A stretch of DNA of 64,000 nt from Granulosicoccus antarcticus IMCC3135 (GCF_002215215.1 NZ_CP018632.1:3282501-3346500); one strand, 5' to 3'. Counted from the first letter of the stretch, positions 8,785-18,455 are shown. Made by a program: numbers and translations. The notes: generated from the letters alone by a model not told the origin.

Positions 8785-10374
8785 ATGTCTGCCAATCCTG
8801 CTGCACCGCCAGGCGAACCTGATCCTGCAATTGCACCTGCCGCTTTATCCGAGATGACATCGGGTCAGAGTCCGCAAGATAATGACGCCGACCAGACTCG
8901 GTTGCGTGCTGACAGACTGGTCAGACGCAAGCGCTTTGCCCTAGAGTTGCAACAGCTACTGCCTGCTGGTTCGATTCTGTCTGATCAGGAGCAGTTGCGT
9001 CCTTACGAATCGGATGGATTGACGGCCCTGAAGGCGACACCCTTGCTGGTCGTGTTACCTGAAACCATCGAGCAGGTGCAGGCAGTTATCTGCTGGGCAC
9101 GCGATAACAGTGTGCCGGTAGTGGCACGAGGCGCGGGTACCGGACTATCGGGTGGTGCGCTGCCACATGAAGATGGCTTGTTGCTGGGGCTCGCCAAATT
9201 CAATCGCATACTGGAAACGAATCAGGAGCTGGGCTTTGCCCGTGTGCAGCCCGGAGTTCGTAATCTGTCCATATCAGACGCTGCCCGGCCACTGGGCCTT
9301 TATTACGCCCCCGATCCTTCTTCACAGATTGCCTGCACGATTGGCGGCAATGTGGCTGAAAACTCCGGAGGGGTGCATTGTCTGAAATATGGACTTACGG
9401 TCCACAACGTTCTGTCAGTCACCATGGTGACCATTGATGGCGAGCTTGTGGTGCTCGGTAGTGATGGTCATGACAGTGCCGGGTACGATTTGTTAGCGCT
9501 GTTCACAGGCTCTGAAGGTATGTTGGGCGTCGTGGTCGAGGTGAGGGTCAAGCTGCTGCCGGTACCCCCTGTGGCCAAGCTGGTCATGGCAGCCTTCGCC
9601 AGCGTCGAGTCTGCCGGTGATGCGGTGGGACGCGTCATCGCCGAAGGCATCATTCCTGCCGGACTGGAGCTGATGGATAACCCTGCCATCGTGGCCTCTG
9701 AGGCCTTTGCCAAATGTGGCTATCCGACGGATGCGGCGGCTCTGTTGTTGTGTGAGCTGGACGGCATGGCAGAGGAGGTGGAGTCGCAGATTGAGCGTGT
9801 GTCCCAGGTTTTCACGGAATGTTCGGCATCCAGCCTGCATATTGCTGCCAGCGAAGCTGAACGCCTGCAGTTATGGAAGGGCCGTAAGGCGGCGTTTCCG
9901 GCTGTGGGGCGACTGGCACCGGACTACTACTGTATTGATGGCACCATACCGCGCAAGCAACTGTCCCATGTACTGCAGCGTATGGAGGAGATGTCAGCTG
10001 AGTATGGTTTGCCGATTGCCAATGTATTTCATGCGGGCGATGGCAATCTGCATCCGCTCATCATGTTTGATGCCGGCATACCGGGCGAGCTGCACAAGAC
10101 CGAAGAGCTGGGTAGCAAAATATTGCAGCTGTGTGTCGAGGTCGGAGGCTCGATAACGGGCGAGCACGGTGTTGGTATGGAGAAGATCAACGAGATGTGC
10201 GTGCAGTTCGATGCCGATACGTTAACGCAATTTCATTCTGTCAAGGCCGCTTTTGATCCGGAAGGTTTGCTGAATCCGGGCAAGGCGGTACCAACGCTGC
10301 AGCGATGCGCAGAATTTGGCGCCATGCACATTCATCATGGCGAACTGCCATTTCCCGAACTTGAGCGATTCTGA
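8785..10374 (+). CDS. glcD: Glycolate oxidase FAD subunit GlcD
   Basis: A 529-residue FAD-linked oxidase. The FAD-binding type 4 domain (about residues 75-255) contains the motifs VVARGAGTGLSGGALPHEDG, PDPSSQIACTIGGNVAENSGG and FTGSEGMLGVV. The C-terminal FAD-oxidase domain (about 290-510) contains NVFHAGDGNLHPLIMFD and GSITGEHGVGMEKI. It oxidises glycolate to glyoxylate in the membrane-associated GlcDEF complex. It is about 30 residues longer at the N-terminus than E. coli GlcD (499 aa). The upstream GGAG box supports the first ATG; a Met at codon 24 is the alternative. It leads a glcDEF operon. Confidence 0.94.
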   Translation: MSANPAAPPGEPDPAIAPAALSEMTSGQSPQDNDADQTRLRADRLVRRKRFALELQQLLPAGSILSDQEQLRPYESDGLTALKATPLLVVLPETIEQVQAVICWARDNSVPVVARGAGTGLSGGALPHEDGLLLGLAKFNRILETNQELGFARVQPGVRNLSISDAARPLGLYYAPDPSSQIACTIGGNVAENSGGVHCLKYGLTVHNVLSVTMVTIDGELVVLGSDGHDSAGYDLLALFTGSEGMLGVVVEVRVKLLPVPPVAKLVMAAFASVESAGDAVGRVIAEGIIPAGLELMDNPAIVASEAFAKCGYPTDAAALLLCELDGMAEEVESQIERVSQVFTECSASSLHIAASEAERLQLWKGRKAAFPAVGRLAPDYYCIDGTIPRKQLSHVLQRMEEMSAEYGLPIANVFHAGDGNLHPLIMFDAGIPGELHKTEELGSKILQLCVEVGGSITGEHGVGMEKINEMCVQFDADTLTQFHSVKAAFDPEGLLNPGKAVPTLQRCAEFGAMHIHHGELPFPELERF

Positions 10375-10389
10375 AGGTATCATCATCCA

Positions 10390-11508
10390 GTGACTCCCAA
10401 TGACGATAGTAGCGCGCTGCTTCAGCGTGTCAAACAGGCGGTGGACACAGCCTCTCATCTTGTTATCAAGGCCGGTAACAGCAAGTCCAGTCTGGGAAAT
10501 GCCGGATCGGATGCCAATACAGCTGAACCGCTGTCGGTGTTATCACATACCGGTGTCATCAGCTACGAACCCACTGAACTGGTGGTAACTGTACGCAGTG
10601 GTACCACCATGCAGGAGCTCAATGCGGTGCTTGATGAGGCGGGCCAGATGCTGCCCTTTGAGCCGCCGTGTCTGCCGGGTAGCACCATCGGTGGGGTGCT
10701 GGCATGTGGTCTGTCCGGACCTCGACGCCCTTTCAGTGGTTCAGCTCGTGACTATGTGCTGGGCACCCGGATCATCAATGGACAGGCGCAGGATCTCTCC
10801 TTTGGTGGTCAGGTCATGAAGAATGTAGCCGGTTACGATGTGTCGCGGCTGCAGATAGGCACCTGGGGCACGCTGGGTGTACTACTGGATGTATCCATGA
10901 AAGTGTTGCCCAAGCCTGAGCTTGAATTAACCCTGGTGCAAGCTGCAACGGAGCACGATACCCGGGGTTTTTCACCACTGATGCGACAACCGCTGCCCTT
11001 GTCCGCAGCCATGCTGATTGGTGAGCACCGCTATCTTCGCCTCAGTGGCAGTGAGGCTGCGGTAATGGCTGCCGCCACGGAACTGGGGGGTGATCGTCTG
11101 AGTGAGGAGGATGCGCAGATCTGGCAATCGGTACGCGATCATGAGCATGAGTTTTTCACCAGCCTGGCGCAAGATGCAAGCTTGTGGAGAATCTCTGTTG
11201 CCGATCATGCCCCTGCCTTGACGCTGCCCGGAGAATACCTCTACGAGTGGGCAGGTGCACAACGCTGGTTGAAGACAACGGCACCAGCGGCCGAGGTGTT
11301 CGCCGCTGCCCGTGCTGTGGGTGGTCATGCGAGTCGCTATAGTGCAAGCCTGGATGATTCAGCCGCGTTTCAGCCGCTGGATGGGGTCATGAAAAAATTA
11401 CAGTCACGGGTGCGCGACAGTTTTGACCCGTTGCGTCTGTTCAATCGCGGCCGATTTCATCCTGAGCTGGATGCCCCTGAAAACAGTCAATTGACCTCGA
11501 GCGTCTGA
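10390..11508 (+). CDS. glcE: Glycolate oxidase subunit GlcE
   Basis: A 372-residue second FAD-binding subunit with a GTG start, 15 bases after glcD. It has a shortened FAD-binding domain: TELVVTVRSGTTMQELNAVL, MLPFEPPCLPGSTIGGVLACGLSGPRRP, then GGQVMKNVAGYDVSRLQIGTWGTLGVLLDVSMKVLPKP. The C-terminal part is divergent and ends in a DSFDPLRLFNRGRFHPE motif typical of GlcE. Its position between GlcD and GlcF confirms identity. Confidence 0.93.
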   Translation: MTPNDDSSALLQRVKQAVDTASHLVIKAGNSKSSLGNAGSDANTAEPLSVLSHTGVISYEPTELVVTVRSGTTMQELNAVLDEAGQMLPFEPPCLPGSTIGGVLACGLSGPRRPFSGSARDYVLGTRIINGQAQDLSFGGQVMKNVAGYDVSRLQIGTWGTLGVLLDVSMKVLPKPELELTLVQAATEHDTRGFSPLMRQPLPLSAAMLIGEHRYLRLSGSEAAVMAAATELGGDRLSEEDAQIWQSVRDHEHEFFTSLAQDASLWRISVADHAPALTLPGEYLYEWAGAQRWLKTTAPAAEVFAAARAVGGHASRYSASLDDSAAFQPLDGVMKKLQSRVRDSFDPLRLFNRGRFHPELDAPENSQLTSSV

Positions 11509-11511
11509 GTC

Positions 11512-12756
11512 ATGCAAACAACCATCTCCGAGTCCCTGGCCAGTGATCCGCGGGCTATTGCTGCTGAAGTCGTGCTTCGCAAGTGTGTTCATTGTGGTTT
11601 TTGCCTGGCTACCTGTCCTACCTATAATTTGCTGGGCGATGAGTTGGATAGCCCGAGAGGCCGTATCTACCTGATCAAACAGGTGGTTGAGGGTCATACG
11701 CCGACGGCAAGCACCCGTACACATCTGGATCGGTGTCTGACGTGTAGAAGCTGTGAGACAACCTGTCCCTCAGGCGTGGAATACGGTCATCTGGTTGATC
11801 TGGGTCGTAGTCTGGTCGAGGAAATGGTACCTCGCAGCGGCAGTGATTACTGGAAGCGCAAGGCCATACTCAGTGTGCTGCCTTACTCGATTCGGGTGAA
11901 GCCGCTGGTGAAGCTGGGTCAGGCGCTGCGTCCGGTATTGCCGCAAAGTCTGGCCAGCAGTGTACCTCCCCGACAGCAGATCAAAGCCCTACCCAGTCGC
12001 ACTCAGGCGCGACAAATGCTGGTACTGGATGGGTGTGTGCAACCCTCTATGGCGCCTGCCACCAACATCAGTGCCGCTCGTGTGCTGGACGCGTTTGGCA
12101 TCACCTTGAAAAACGCTGAAAAATCCGGTTGCTGCGGTGCGGTGCATTATCATCTGAACGAGCAGGAGAAAGCCAAACAGCTGATACGGCAGAATATCGA
12201 TGCCTGGTGGCCTTCGGTAACGGCTGGTTGCGAGGCGATCATCACCACCGCCAGCGGCTGTGGTGTGATGGTCAAGGATTATGGTCATATACTGGCCGAT
12301 GACCCCGATTATGCGCAAAAAGCGCAAACCATCAGCGAGCTGAGCAAGGACATTGTCGAAGTCATGGTAGAGGTGCTGGAGAAGGAGGATCTCTCCGGTT
12401 TTCGCGAACGTGCGGCGGCAATGGGCAAAGTCGCCTTCCATTCACCTTGTACCCTGCAACATGGCCAGAAGCTGCCCTTGGTGACCGAAAGCCTGTTAGG
12501 CCGATTCGGATTTAATCTGAGCTTTGTCAACGATGCGCATATTTGCTGTGGTTCTGCCGGAACCTATTCCATTTTTCAACCCGAACTCAGCCATCAGCTA
12601 CGTGATAACAAGCTGAAGTCTCTACTGGCCGATGAGCCAGACATTATTGCAACCGCTAACATCGGTTGTCAGTTGCACTTGCAAGGTGGCAGTGGCCGCT
12701 CGGTGGTGCACTGGGTAGAGCTGATCGACCAGCTGGTGAACGAGGAGACTGTGTAA
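11512..12756 (+). CDS. glcF: Glycolate oxidase iron-sulfur subunit GlcF
   Basis: A 414-residue protein with two N-terminal 4Fe-4S motifs: CVHCGFCLATCPTY (about residue 22) and CLTCRSCETTCPSG (about residue 75). Two CCG-type cysteine-rich domains follow (SGCCGAVHYHL and ICCGSAGTYSIFQPE). It passes electrons from the GlcD flavin to the quinone pool. It starts three bases after glcE. The glyoxylate made would feed the beta-hydroxyaspartate cycle genes at 51.5-55.9 kb. Confidence 0.95.
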   Translation: MQTTISESLASDPRAIAAEVVLRKCVHCGFCLATCPTYNLLGDELDSPRGRIYLIKQVVEGHTPTASTRTHLDRCLTCRSCETTCPSGVEYGHLVDLGRSLVEEMVPRSGSDYWKRKAILSVLPYSIRVKPLVKLGQALRPVLPQSLASSVPPRQQIKALPSRTQARQMLVLDGCVQPSMAPATNISAARVLDAFGITLKNAEKSGCCGAVHYHLNEQEKAKQLIRQNIDAWWPSVTAGCEAIITTASGCGVMVKDYGHILADDPDYAQKAQTISELSKDIVEVMVEVLEKEDLSGFRERAAAMGKVAFHSPCTLQHGQKLPLVTESLLGRFGFNLSFVNDAHICCGSAGTYSIFQPELSHQLRDNKLKSLLADEPDIIATANIGCQLHLQGGSGRSVVHWVELIDQLVNEETV

Positions 12757-12766
12757 GGTTTTCCAA

Positions 12767-12793
12767 GCGCGTGCAGGGTGTTTCCTGCCGCGC
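12767..12793. terminator. Hairpin after glcF
   Basis: GCGCG(T)GCAGG / CCTGCCGCGC forms a 10-bp stem with one bulged T and a six-base loop, 11 bases after the glcF stop. No T-run follows, so the terminator call rests on position. Confidence 0.45.
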
Positions 12794-12943
12794 AAGAAAG
12801 GGCTTACTATTCTCCAGCTGCAGACTCGGAACTCGCCAGGCCCATGACTCATCATCAGAACGCACAGTTTTGCCTGTGTCCAGTAAGTCGCGCAAGCCTG
12901 ATTTTTTGGCGAATAGGTCGTGTGGATTGTGTTGTCGTGGCGG

Positions 12944-14062
12944 ATGAGTACACTGATGGACATTGATTCCGTTGCGGATAACACTCGACTTCTGCGATCG
13001 ATCAAGCGGATTCTGTTCATCCATCTGATTTTTGCCATCGCCGTCATTTGCTACTTTGGCAAGGATCTGTTGTTGCCGCTGGCGTTAGGTTTGTTGATTA
13101 CGCTGACCCTGGCGCCAGCCGTACGCTGGTTATCCCGCTACCGGGTGCCGGCGCCGGTGTCAGCTGTCATGCTGGTATTGATCGTTGGCGGGTTTATCAC
13201 ATCCCTTGGCTATATGCTGGCCACACCGATGACAGAGTTGTTTGATTCCATTCCGCATATCGGGGAAACACTGGAAAAGAAGCTGTCACCCTATCAGACC
13301 TCGGTTGATGCCATCAGTAAGGCTGGCAAGCAGGTCGAAGACATCGCCTCTGCAGGTGGCGAGCAGCCAGCGCGTGTCGTACTGGAGCAACCGGGCATCA
13401 TTACTTCGGCCGCATCAACGGTTGCCAATGGCCTGACCACCATCATGCTGGCCTTTGTGCTCTCGTTGTTCATGCTTGCCTCAGGCACGTTGTTTCAGGA
13501 GAAGCTGATTTCCGTCATGCCCAGGTTGCAGGACAAGAAGCGTGCTTTAAGTGTGGCCTATTCTGTGGAGAGCAGCGTGTCTCGTTATCTGCTGACGGTG
13601 TCGCTGATCAATATTGGGCTGGGTGTTGCAATCACCATTGCATTGTCAGTGCTGGGTGTTACCAATGCTGTTTTGTGGGGCGTGGTCGCCGCAGTTCTTA
13701 ATTTTCTGCCGTTTGCCGGCGCTCTGATCGGGGCAGGCTTGCTGGCCATTGTCTCGCTGGGCACTTACGATACGCTGGCAGCGGCTCTGATTCCACCTAT
13801 CGTGTATTTCTCATGCACCACCATCGAGGGTAACTTCATTACGCCTGCGATCGTGGGTCGTCGACTGCAGCTCAATATCGTCGCTGTGTTTCTGGCCGTG
13901 GTGATCTGGGGGTGGTTGTGGGGCATCGGTGGTGCGCTGATGGCCGTGCCCATTCTGCTGGTGATCAAGGTGTTGTGTGATCACATCGAAACCTGGAAAG
14001 ACTTCGGCGAGTTTCTGTCAGGTCGCGAGGCGGCTATTGTCGCTGATGAGCCAATGGCATAG
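12944..14062 (+). CDS. AI-2E transporter (PerM) family permease
   Basis: A 372-residue integral membrane protein of the AI-2E/PerM family. Predicted membrane segments lie near residues 25-45, 55-70 and 75-95. A soluble middle region (about 100-160) is followed by five more segments. Family-like features are GVTNAVLWGVVAAVLNFLPFAGALIGAG and YFSCTTIEGNFITPAIVGRRLQLN. Substrate is unknown; the AI-2E label is historical and some members are sodium/proton antiporters. The open frame begins at 12920; the Met at 12944 or 12956 fits better. A second, more divergent member lies at 45181-46275. Confidence 0.85.
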   Translation: MSTLMDIDSVADNTRLLRSIKRILFIHLIFAIAVICYFGKDLLLPLALGLLITLTLAPAVRWLSRYRVPAPVSAVMLVLIVGGFITSLGYMLATPMTELFDSIPHIGETLEKKLSPYQTSVDAISKAGKQVEDIASAGGEQPARVVLEQPGIITSAASTVANGLTTIMLAFVLSLFMLASGTLFQEKLISVMPRLQDKKRALSVAYSVESSVSRYLLTVSLINIGLGVAITIALSVLGVTNAVLWGVVAAVLNFLPFAGALIGAGLLAIVSLGTYDTLAAALIPPIVYFSCTTIEGNFITPAIVGRRLQLNIVAVFLAVVIWGWLWGIGGALMAVPILLVIKVLCDHIETWKDFGEFLSGREAAIVADEPMA

Positions 14063-14105
14063 GCGGGGGGGTACTGACTGCGTTGAAAGTGCTGCTGCTC
14101 GGCAA

Positions 14106-16148
14106 TCAGGCAGCCTTGTGCTTGAGTGCATCGGGAGTGCAGTAACTTATCAGATAGTCGGTTATGCCAGCCACGGGCAGGGGCTGTGAATAGTAGAAAC
14201 CCTGCATCTGGTCGCAACCGTTTTCAACCAGCCAGTTGACCTGGGCTTTGGTTTCCACGCCTTCTGCGACTACCTTGAGACCCAGTACCCGGCCCATGTC
14301 CAGAATGGTGCCCATCAGCATGGAGCGTGTCTGGTCACCGAGAAAGGCGCGATCGATCTTGAGTATATCCAGTGGGTATTTTTGCAGGTACGCCAGGTTG
14401 GAATAGCCCGTACCAAAATCATCCAGTGCCAGTTTGATGCCCATGGCACTGAGCTGATGGAGTGTCTGGTTAACCTTGTCTGCGTTACCTAATAGCATGG
14501 ATTCGGTGATTTCCAGTTCGATCATGGCAGGGTCGCAACCATGCTTGACCAGCATTTCTGACACATTCATCATCAAATCATCGGCATTGAACTGGTGTGC
14601 AGATATGTTGATGGAGACTGGAATTGTCAGTCCCGCCTTATGCCATTCACGTTGCTGGCGCATGGATTCATCCAGCACCCAGTTGCCCAGTTGTAAAATC
14701 TGGCCAGTATCCTCGGCAATCGAAATAAAGTCGTCCGGTGGTACCAGACCACGCGTTGGATGATGCCATCGAATCAAGGCTTCCACGCCGGTCACAGCCT
14801 GGGTAATGCATGAGATCTTGGGTTGGTAGTAGAGCTCGAATTCGTTGTTTTTCACGGCCGTGACAAGGTCATTCTCGAGACCAAGACGATCCTTGATGTT
14901 CTCGCTCATGTTGATCGACATCTGCTTGTCAAAAAAGCAGTATCCGCATTGCCGGGATTTTGCCAGATACATGGCAGCATCCGCATTTTCCATCAGCTCG
15001 GTGATATTCGCACCATCCATTGGTAGTCGGCAGATACCGATGCTGGGCTTGATATGCAATTTTTGCTTGTTCAATATGACCGGCTCGGCCATGGACTGGA
15101 GAATATTATCTGCCGTCTCGGTCAGCTTTCTTATGTCCGTCATCTTGTTGGTGATGACTACAAACTCATCACCACCGAGTCTGCTCACCAGGCTATTGGT
15201 GCCAATGGACTGTTTGAGCCGGTGTGCGGTTTCTATCAGTAGCTGATCTCCAACCGCGTGTCCCAGTGAATCGTTGATGATCTTGAAGCGATCCAGGTCC
15301 AGAAAGAAGAGACTGAACTCCGGCGTATAGCCTGCTTCATCGCTTAACAGCTCATCGAGATAAATGTTCAGTGCTGCGCGATTGGGCAAGCCTGTCAAAG
15401 AGTCTGTATAGGCAAGCTTGTAGGCGGACTGTTGGGCAATTCTACGCTCGGTGGCATCGCTGGCGCTGACCAGAATTGCCCCCGGCTTGCCGGTCAGGGC
15501 ATTGTCCGTTATCTGAAAGGTCATCTGATGCCAACGAGGCCCGATCAAGGTGTTGACCTCCAGCTCGACGTTACATGTCTCGCACACTTCCAGCTCTTCC
15601 ATGATGATCAGCAGATCCATCTCGTTGAGCAGCCGTTGAGGCAGAGTGGTGCAGGTATGGCTGAGTGTGTCGCGAGCGGCAGGGTTGCAGTAGATCAGAT
15701 CGTATTCGGCATCATAGACGCTGATCATCGCTGGCGTGTGCAGCAGCGCGGTTGCACCGTGCAGGAGTTCGGCTTCAACACCGGCGGGCTTGTCGAGGGC
15801 CTGTATCAGTAGAGCCTTGTGCGTATCCTGAGTGGCAAAGGCGGAAAAGCGAAGCTCTACGGGCGCAAGTTGCGTCGCAAAAAACTGTGACGACTGTCCG
15901 GTATGGGTATTGCCATCTTCATGACAACTGGAATGTATCTGTCGTATCTGAGTCTTGGCGAGGCCTGCCATGTCCTGCTTGAATTCACGTGTGCGCAGCT
16001 CATCCAGTGAGTCTGCCTGCCAGTACTTCAGGCCTTCCTCATTAGCCCAGAGAATGCGCAGACTGTCGACATCGAACAGGCAAAGCGGTGCCTGGACATG
16101 GGCAAGCGCATGTATTCGAAGGTCTGTTGAGGGATTGAAATCAGGCAA
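14106..16148 (-). CDS. Cytosolic PAS-GGDEF-EAL c-di-GMP enzyme
   Basis: A 680-residue protein with no membrane segment. The N-terminal half holds two PAS-like regions (about residues 15-60 and 128-235, with MISVYDAEYDLIYCNPAARD). A GGDEF domain follows, with intact RLGGDEF at 324-329, then an EAL domain with intact GVEALIRWHHP (EAL at 456-458). The EAL domain also has DDFGTGYSNLAYLQKYPLDILKID and AEGVET. Both active-site motifs are intact, so the protein could make or degrade cyclic di-GMP, with the PAS regions setting the balance. It is monocistronic, convergent with the permease gene. Confidence 0.93.
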   Translation of the reverse strand: MPDFNPSTDLRIHALAHVQAPLCLFDVDSLRILWANEEGLKYWQADSLDELRTREFKQDMAGLAKTQIRQIHSSCHEDGNTHTGQSSQFFATQLAPVELRFSAFATQDTHKALLIQALDKPAGVEAELLHGATALLHTPAMISVYDAEYDLIYCNPAARDTLSHTCTTLPQRLLNEMDLLIIMEELEVCETCNVELEVNTLIGPRWHQMTFQITDNALTGKPGAILVSASDATERRIAQQSAYKLAYTDSLTGLPNRAALNIYLDELLSDEAGYTPEFSLFFLDLDRFKIINDSLGHAVGDQLLIETAHRLKQSIGTNSLVSRLGGDEFVVITNKMTDIRKLTETADNILQSMAEPVILNKQKLHIKPSIGICRLPMDGANITELMENADAAMYLAKSRQCGYCFFDKQMSINMSENIKDRLGLENDLVTAVKNNEFELYYQPKISCITQAVTGVEALIRWHHPTRGLVPPDDFISIAEDTGQILQLGNWVLDESMRQQREWHKAGLTIPVSINISAHQFNADDLMMNVSEMLVKHGCDPAMIELEITESMLLGNADKVNQTLHQLSAMGIKLALDDFGTGYSNLAYLQKYPLDILKIDRAFLGDQTRSMLMGTILDMGRVLGLKVVAEGVETKAQVNWLVENGCDQMQGFYYSQPLPVAGITDYLISYCTPDALKHKAA

Positions 16149-16649
16149 GGTGTCTAGGCATTGTTTGCTGTTTGACAGGAATTTCTGTCTTCCACGAATT
16201 GTGCAAACTATCGGCTCATCCCCGGCTTAGGTAACCATTAGTTGGTGGTCCATGTTTTGAACTGTGCGGGTGTTCACATTCACAGAATCGAATGACTGTG
16301 ACATTACAAGGCGAGGGATTTTTCCCTGCATTAACTGACAAGCATGGCCCCTTGCATGTCGGCTAATTACCGCATGTAACCTTAAAAAAAAGGGTGTGTG
16401 GGGGTTACTTCTGGCGTACAGCTACCGAAGTTCCGGTACTGTCAGGGTAGTGTTAGATGGTAGTTAAACGTTAGCTGGCGCACAGTCAAAACGCGTCAAC
16501 GATCCGACTTTGGAGTTTGTTTTAGTCGGTAGCTTATTCAATAGTGGCCTTCTGAGAACCAGTAGAAATAGGAGGCTTTGATGAAATGCTAACTTCTGTT
16601 GCAAATCCGGGGTTACCCGGTTGTCATCTCAGTCTGGAGTTCTATTCAC
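16149..16649. other. 501-base gap between the GGDEF/EAL gene and a small ORF
   Basis: No convincing coding sequence. It contains a run of eight A (16386-16393 area) flanked by GTAACC (16377-16382) and GGTTAC (16404-16409), a weak inverted repeat. It must hold the divergent promoters of the two neighbours. I looked for a cyclic di-GMP riboswitch core here and did not recognise one. Confidence 0.4.
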
Positions 16650-16877
16650 ATGAAGCGTACGTTTGATTTTGTTGGTCTGAACACGGTTATTTCCGAAGCG
16701 TTCAAGCCCCTACATCAGGTTACACCTGCCCTGGCGCACAAGGCAGGAACAGATGCCGGTACCAAAGGCACTACACCTTCCAATTGCCATCACTCTTATT
16801 TTGCTGAAGAGGCATTGGAAACCGAATGGTATCGAGGATATCGTTCAGCCAAACAGCGTGTAGCCGAAGAGAGCTGA
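16650..16877 (+). CDS. Small basic/acidic hypothetical protein
   Basis: A 75-residue protein beginning MKRTFDFVGLNTVISEAF, with a GGAG box about 10 bases upstream. The open frame extends 17 codons further, to 16599, without a ribosome site. The C-terminus (EEALETEWYRGYRSAKQRVAEE) is helical, with a Trp-x-x-Gly-Tyr arrangement loosely reminiscent of small ribosome-associated proteins such as RMF; this is only a resemblance. Function unknown. Confidence 0.55.
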   Translation: MKRTFDFVGLNTVISEAFKPLHQVTPALAHKAGTDAGTKGTTPSNCHHSYFAEEALETEWYRGYRSAKQRVAEES

Positions 16878-16958
16878 GCGTTAAGGATATTGGAAATATT
16901 CTGTTTATCCGTTCAACTTCATGCCAATTCTGAATAATCACGTGTAGTATTCGGACGC

Positions 16959-17309
16959 ATGAGTTGCCTGGAACTGACCGACGCCGAGATAGTCAAGATA
17001 GCGGAGCCCATGATGGATGACATCATGCTTGGCGTATCTCGGCGTGACTATAAACATCACAGCACAAATTTTTCAGTTGTTCTGAAAAGCCGGTTGACCC
17101 CTGAGGTTTTTCTGGCAGCCTGTGACCAGCGGGAAACTGACTGGGGTTTGCCTGGCGATCGAGAACTAAGGTGTCTCTTTCGCAAGCACAAGTCCTTTAC
17201 TCTGGTCTGGGTGCAGCACTACACCCGTACTGATGAGCAGGTCGTGGCCATGACGACCATCGCTCTGAAGGGTGGTCGCTATTTTGTAGATGATTTTCTT
17301 CTGCACTGA
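16959..17309 (+). CDS. Small hypothetical protein, possible NTF2-like fold
   Basis: A 116-residue soluble protein without cysteine-rich or membrane segments. It starts with a helical stretch (DAEIVKIAEPMMDDIMLGVSRRDY) and ends in strand-rich sequence (FTLVWVQHYTRTDEQVVAMTTIALKGGRYFVDDFLLH). This helix-then-sheet layout suggests a small alpha+beta fold such as NTF2/SnoaL-like, but I cannot confirm it. It faces the small membrane protein gene at 17413-17721. Confidence 0.6.
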   Translation: MSCLELTDAEIVKIAEPMMDDIMLGVSRRDYKHHSTNFSVVLKSRLTPEVFLAACDQRETDWGLPGDRELRCLFRKHKSFTLVWVQHYTRTDEQVVAMTTIALKGGRYFVDDFLLH

Positions 17310-17412
17310 TTCTGATCAGCTTCGAGCAAGCAGTCGACTTGCTGTAGATCGAATGTGCAATGCCCCGCAGGGCCGAAATCGAGCCGCGGGAACGATAACT
17401 GGAACCATCGAA

Positions 17413-17721
17413 TCATTGAGGCTCTGGGGAATCGAGTTTCTGACACAGGTATTCCAGAACATCCTGGTCTTTACCTGCAACAAGATCGCTCAATCGTGCG
17501 CCGCTCAGAGCGCCTGTATTCAGTGATGGCAGGTCGTAGGGGGACTGCTGCATGCCGTAGGACGCTGAAATGGCACCGCAGCCAGCTATGAGCACCCAGA
17601 ACAGTAATTTGAGGCTGCTGCGAACAATTTGCAGTGCCGCGATGAAGACCAGCAATGCGCCGAGCATTATCAGGACCTCATTGGCATATTCAAATTTTTG
17701 GAACTCTTGCCAATATTGCAT
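17413..17721 (-). CDS. Small membrane protein
   Basis: A 102-residue protein with two adjacent hydrophobic helices (about residues 16-33 and 38-55: VLIMLGALLVFIAALQIV and LLFWVLIAGCGAISA). A soluble, acidic C-terminal tail of about 45 residues follows. No family recognised. It is transcribed away from dsbB. Confidence 0.6.
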   Translation of the reverse strand: MQYWQEFQKFEYANEVLIMLGALLVFIAALQIVRSSLKLLFWVLIAGCGAISASYGMQQSPYDLPSLNTGALSGARLSDLVAGKDQDVLEYLCQKLDSPEPQ

Positions 17722-17924
17722 GTCGTCATCTTCTGTAACGGATTAAGCTTTGAGTGTAACCCTAGGCCCGAAATAAACGAGTAGAGAAATAATACTTGTT
17801 GGCTAGCGGCTGACTACGGTTCTGCTTTTGCTACTCTAATGCCAATTTGATGCACGACAGGTTATTCCACGCTTTACGGGACTCCTGTGTGTCTTTTTCC
17901 CATGTTTGTCCTGCAGAGATCCAA

Positions 17925-18443
17925 ATGAATCTGTCATCCGTGTATTCGCGCCGCCTGATGTGGCTGGGTTGCCTGTTCTCAGTCATCGGGCTGATGAGCT
18001 ACGCCATTTACGCAGAGCGTGTGCTGTATCTGGATCCTTGTCCCTTGTGCATCACACAACGCATGTTCTACGTCCTGGTAGGGATTTTCTCGCTGATTGG
18101 TCTGATTTTCATCCGTCAGAGTACGGTGCAGCGAATTGCCGCCAGCCTGGTGGCACTGAGTGCGGTGGGCGGCATACTGACCGCCGGGCGTCAGGTATGG
18201 CTGCAGCATCTGCCACCAGAGCTGGTGCCTGAGTGTGGTCCTGGTCTGTCCTACTGGATGGAGAACGAACCCTGGTTGCGCACCCTGTCGTTGCTGTTCA
18301 AAGGCGATGGCAACTGCGCTGAGGTCCATTGGACCTTCATGAGCTTCAGTATGGGAGAGTGGTCGCTGGCCTGGTTCGTTGGCCTGCTGCTGGTTGCCCT
18401 GGTCCTGCTGTTCTCACGACGTGAAGAACAGCAGGTTGTCTGA
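17925..18443 (+). CDS. dsbB: Disulfide bond formation protein DsbB
   Basis: A 172-residue, four-helix inner-membrane protein that reoxidises DsbA and passes electrons to quinone. The first redox pair is CPLC in LYLDPCPLCITQRMFY (about residues 37-40), with the conserved Gln-Arg after it. The second pair is the cysteines of PELVPECGPGLSYW and GDGNCAEVHWTF in the second periplasmic loop. The open frame begins at 17847, but homology starts at the Met at 17925, preceded by an AGAG box. It is convergent with the xylanase gene, with a 12-base gap. Confidence 0.93.
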   Translation: MNLSSVYSRRLMWLGCLFSVIGLMSYAIYAERVLYLDPCPLCITQRMFYVLVGIFSLIGLIFIRQSTVQRIAASLVALSAVGGILTAGRQVWLQHLPPELVPECGPGLSYWMENEPWLRTLSLLFKGDGNCAEVHWTFMSFSMGEWSLAWFVGLLLVALVLLFSRREEQQVV

Positions 18444-18455
18444 GCGGGCTTTTTC

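Noticed and set aside
16377-16480. Cyclic di-GMP riboswitch upstream of the small ORF
   Set aside because: Pairing elements are short and the conserved core of GEMM riboswitches was not recognised.
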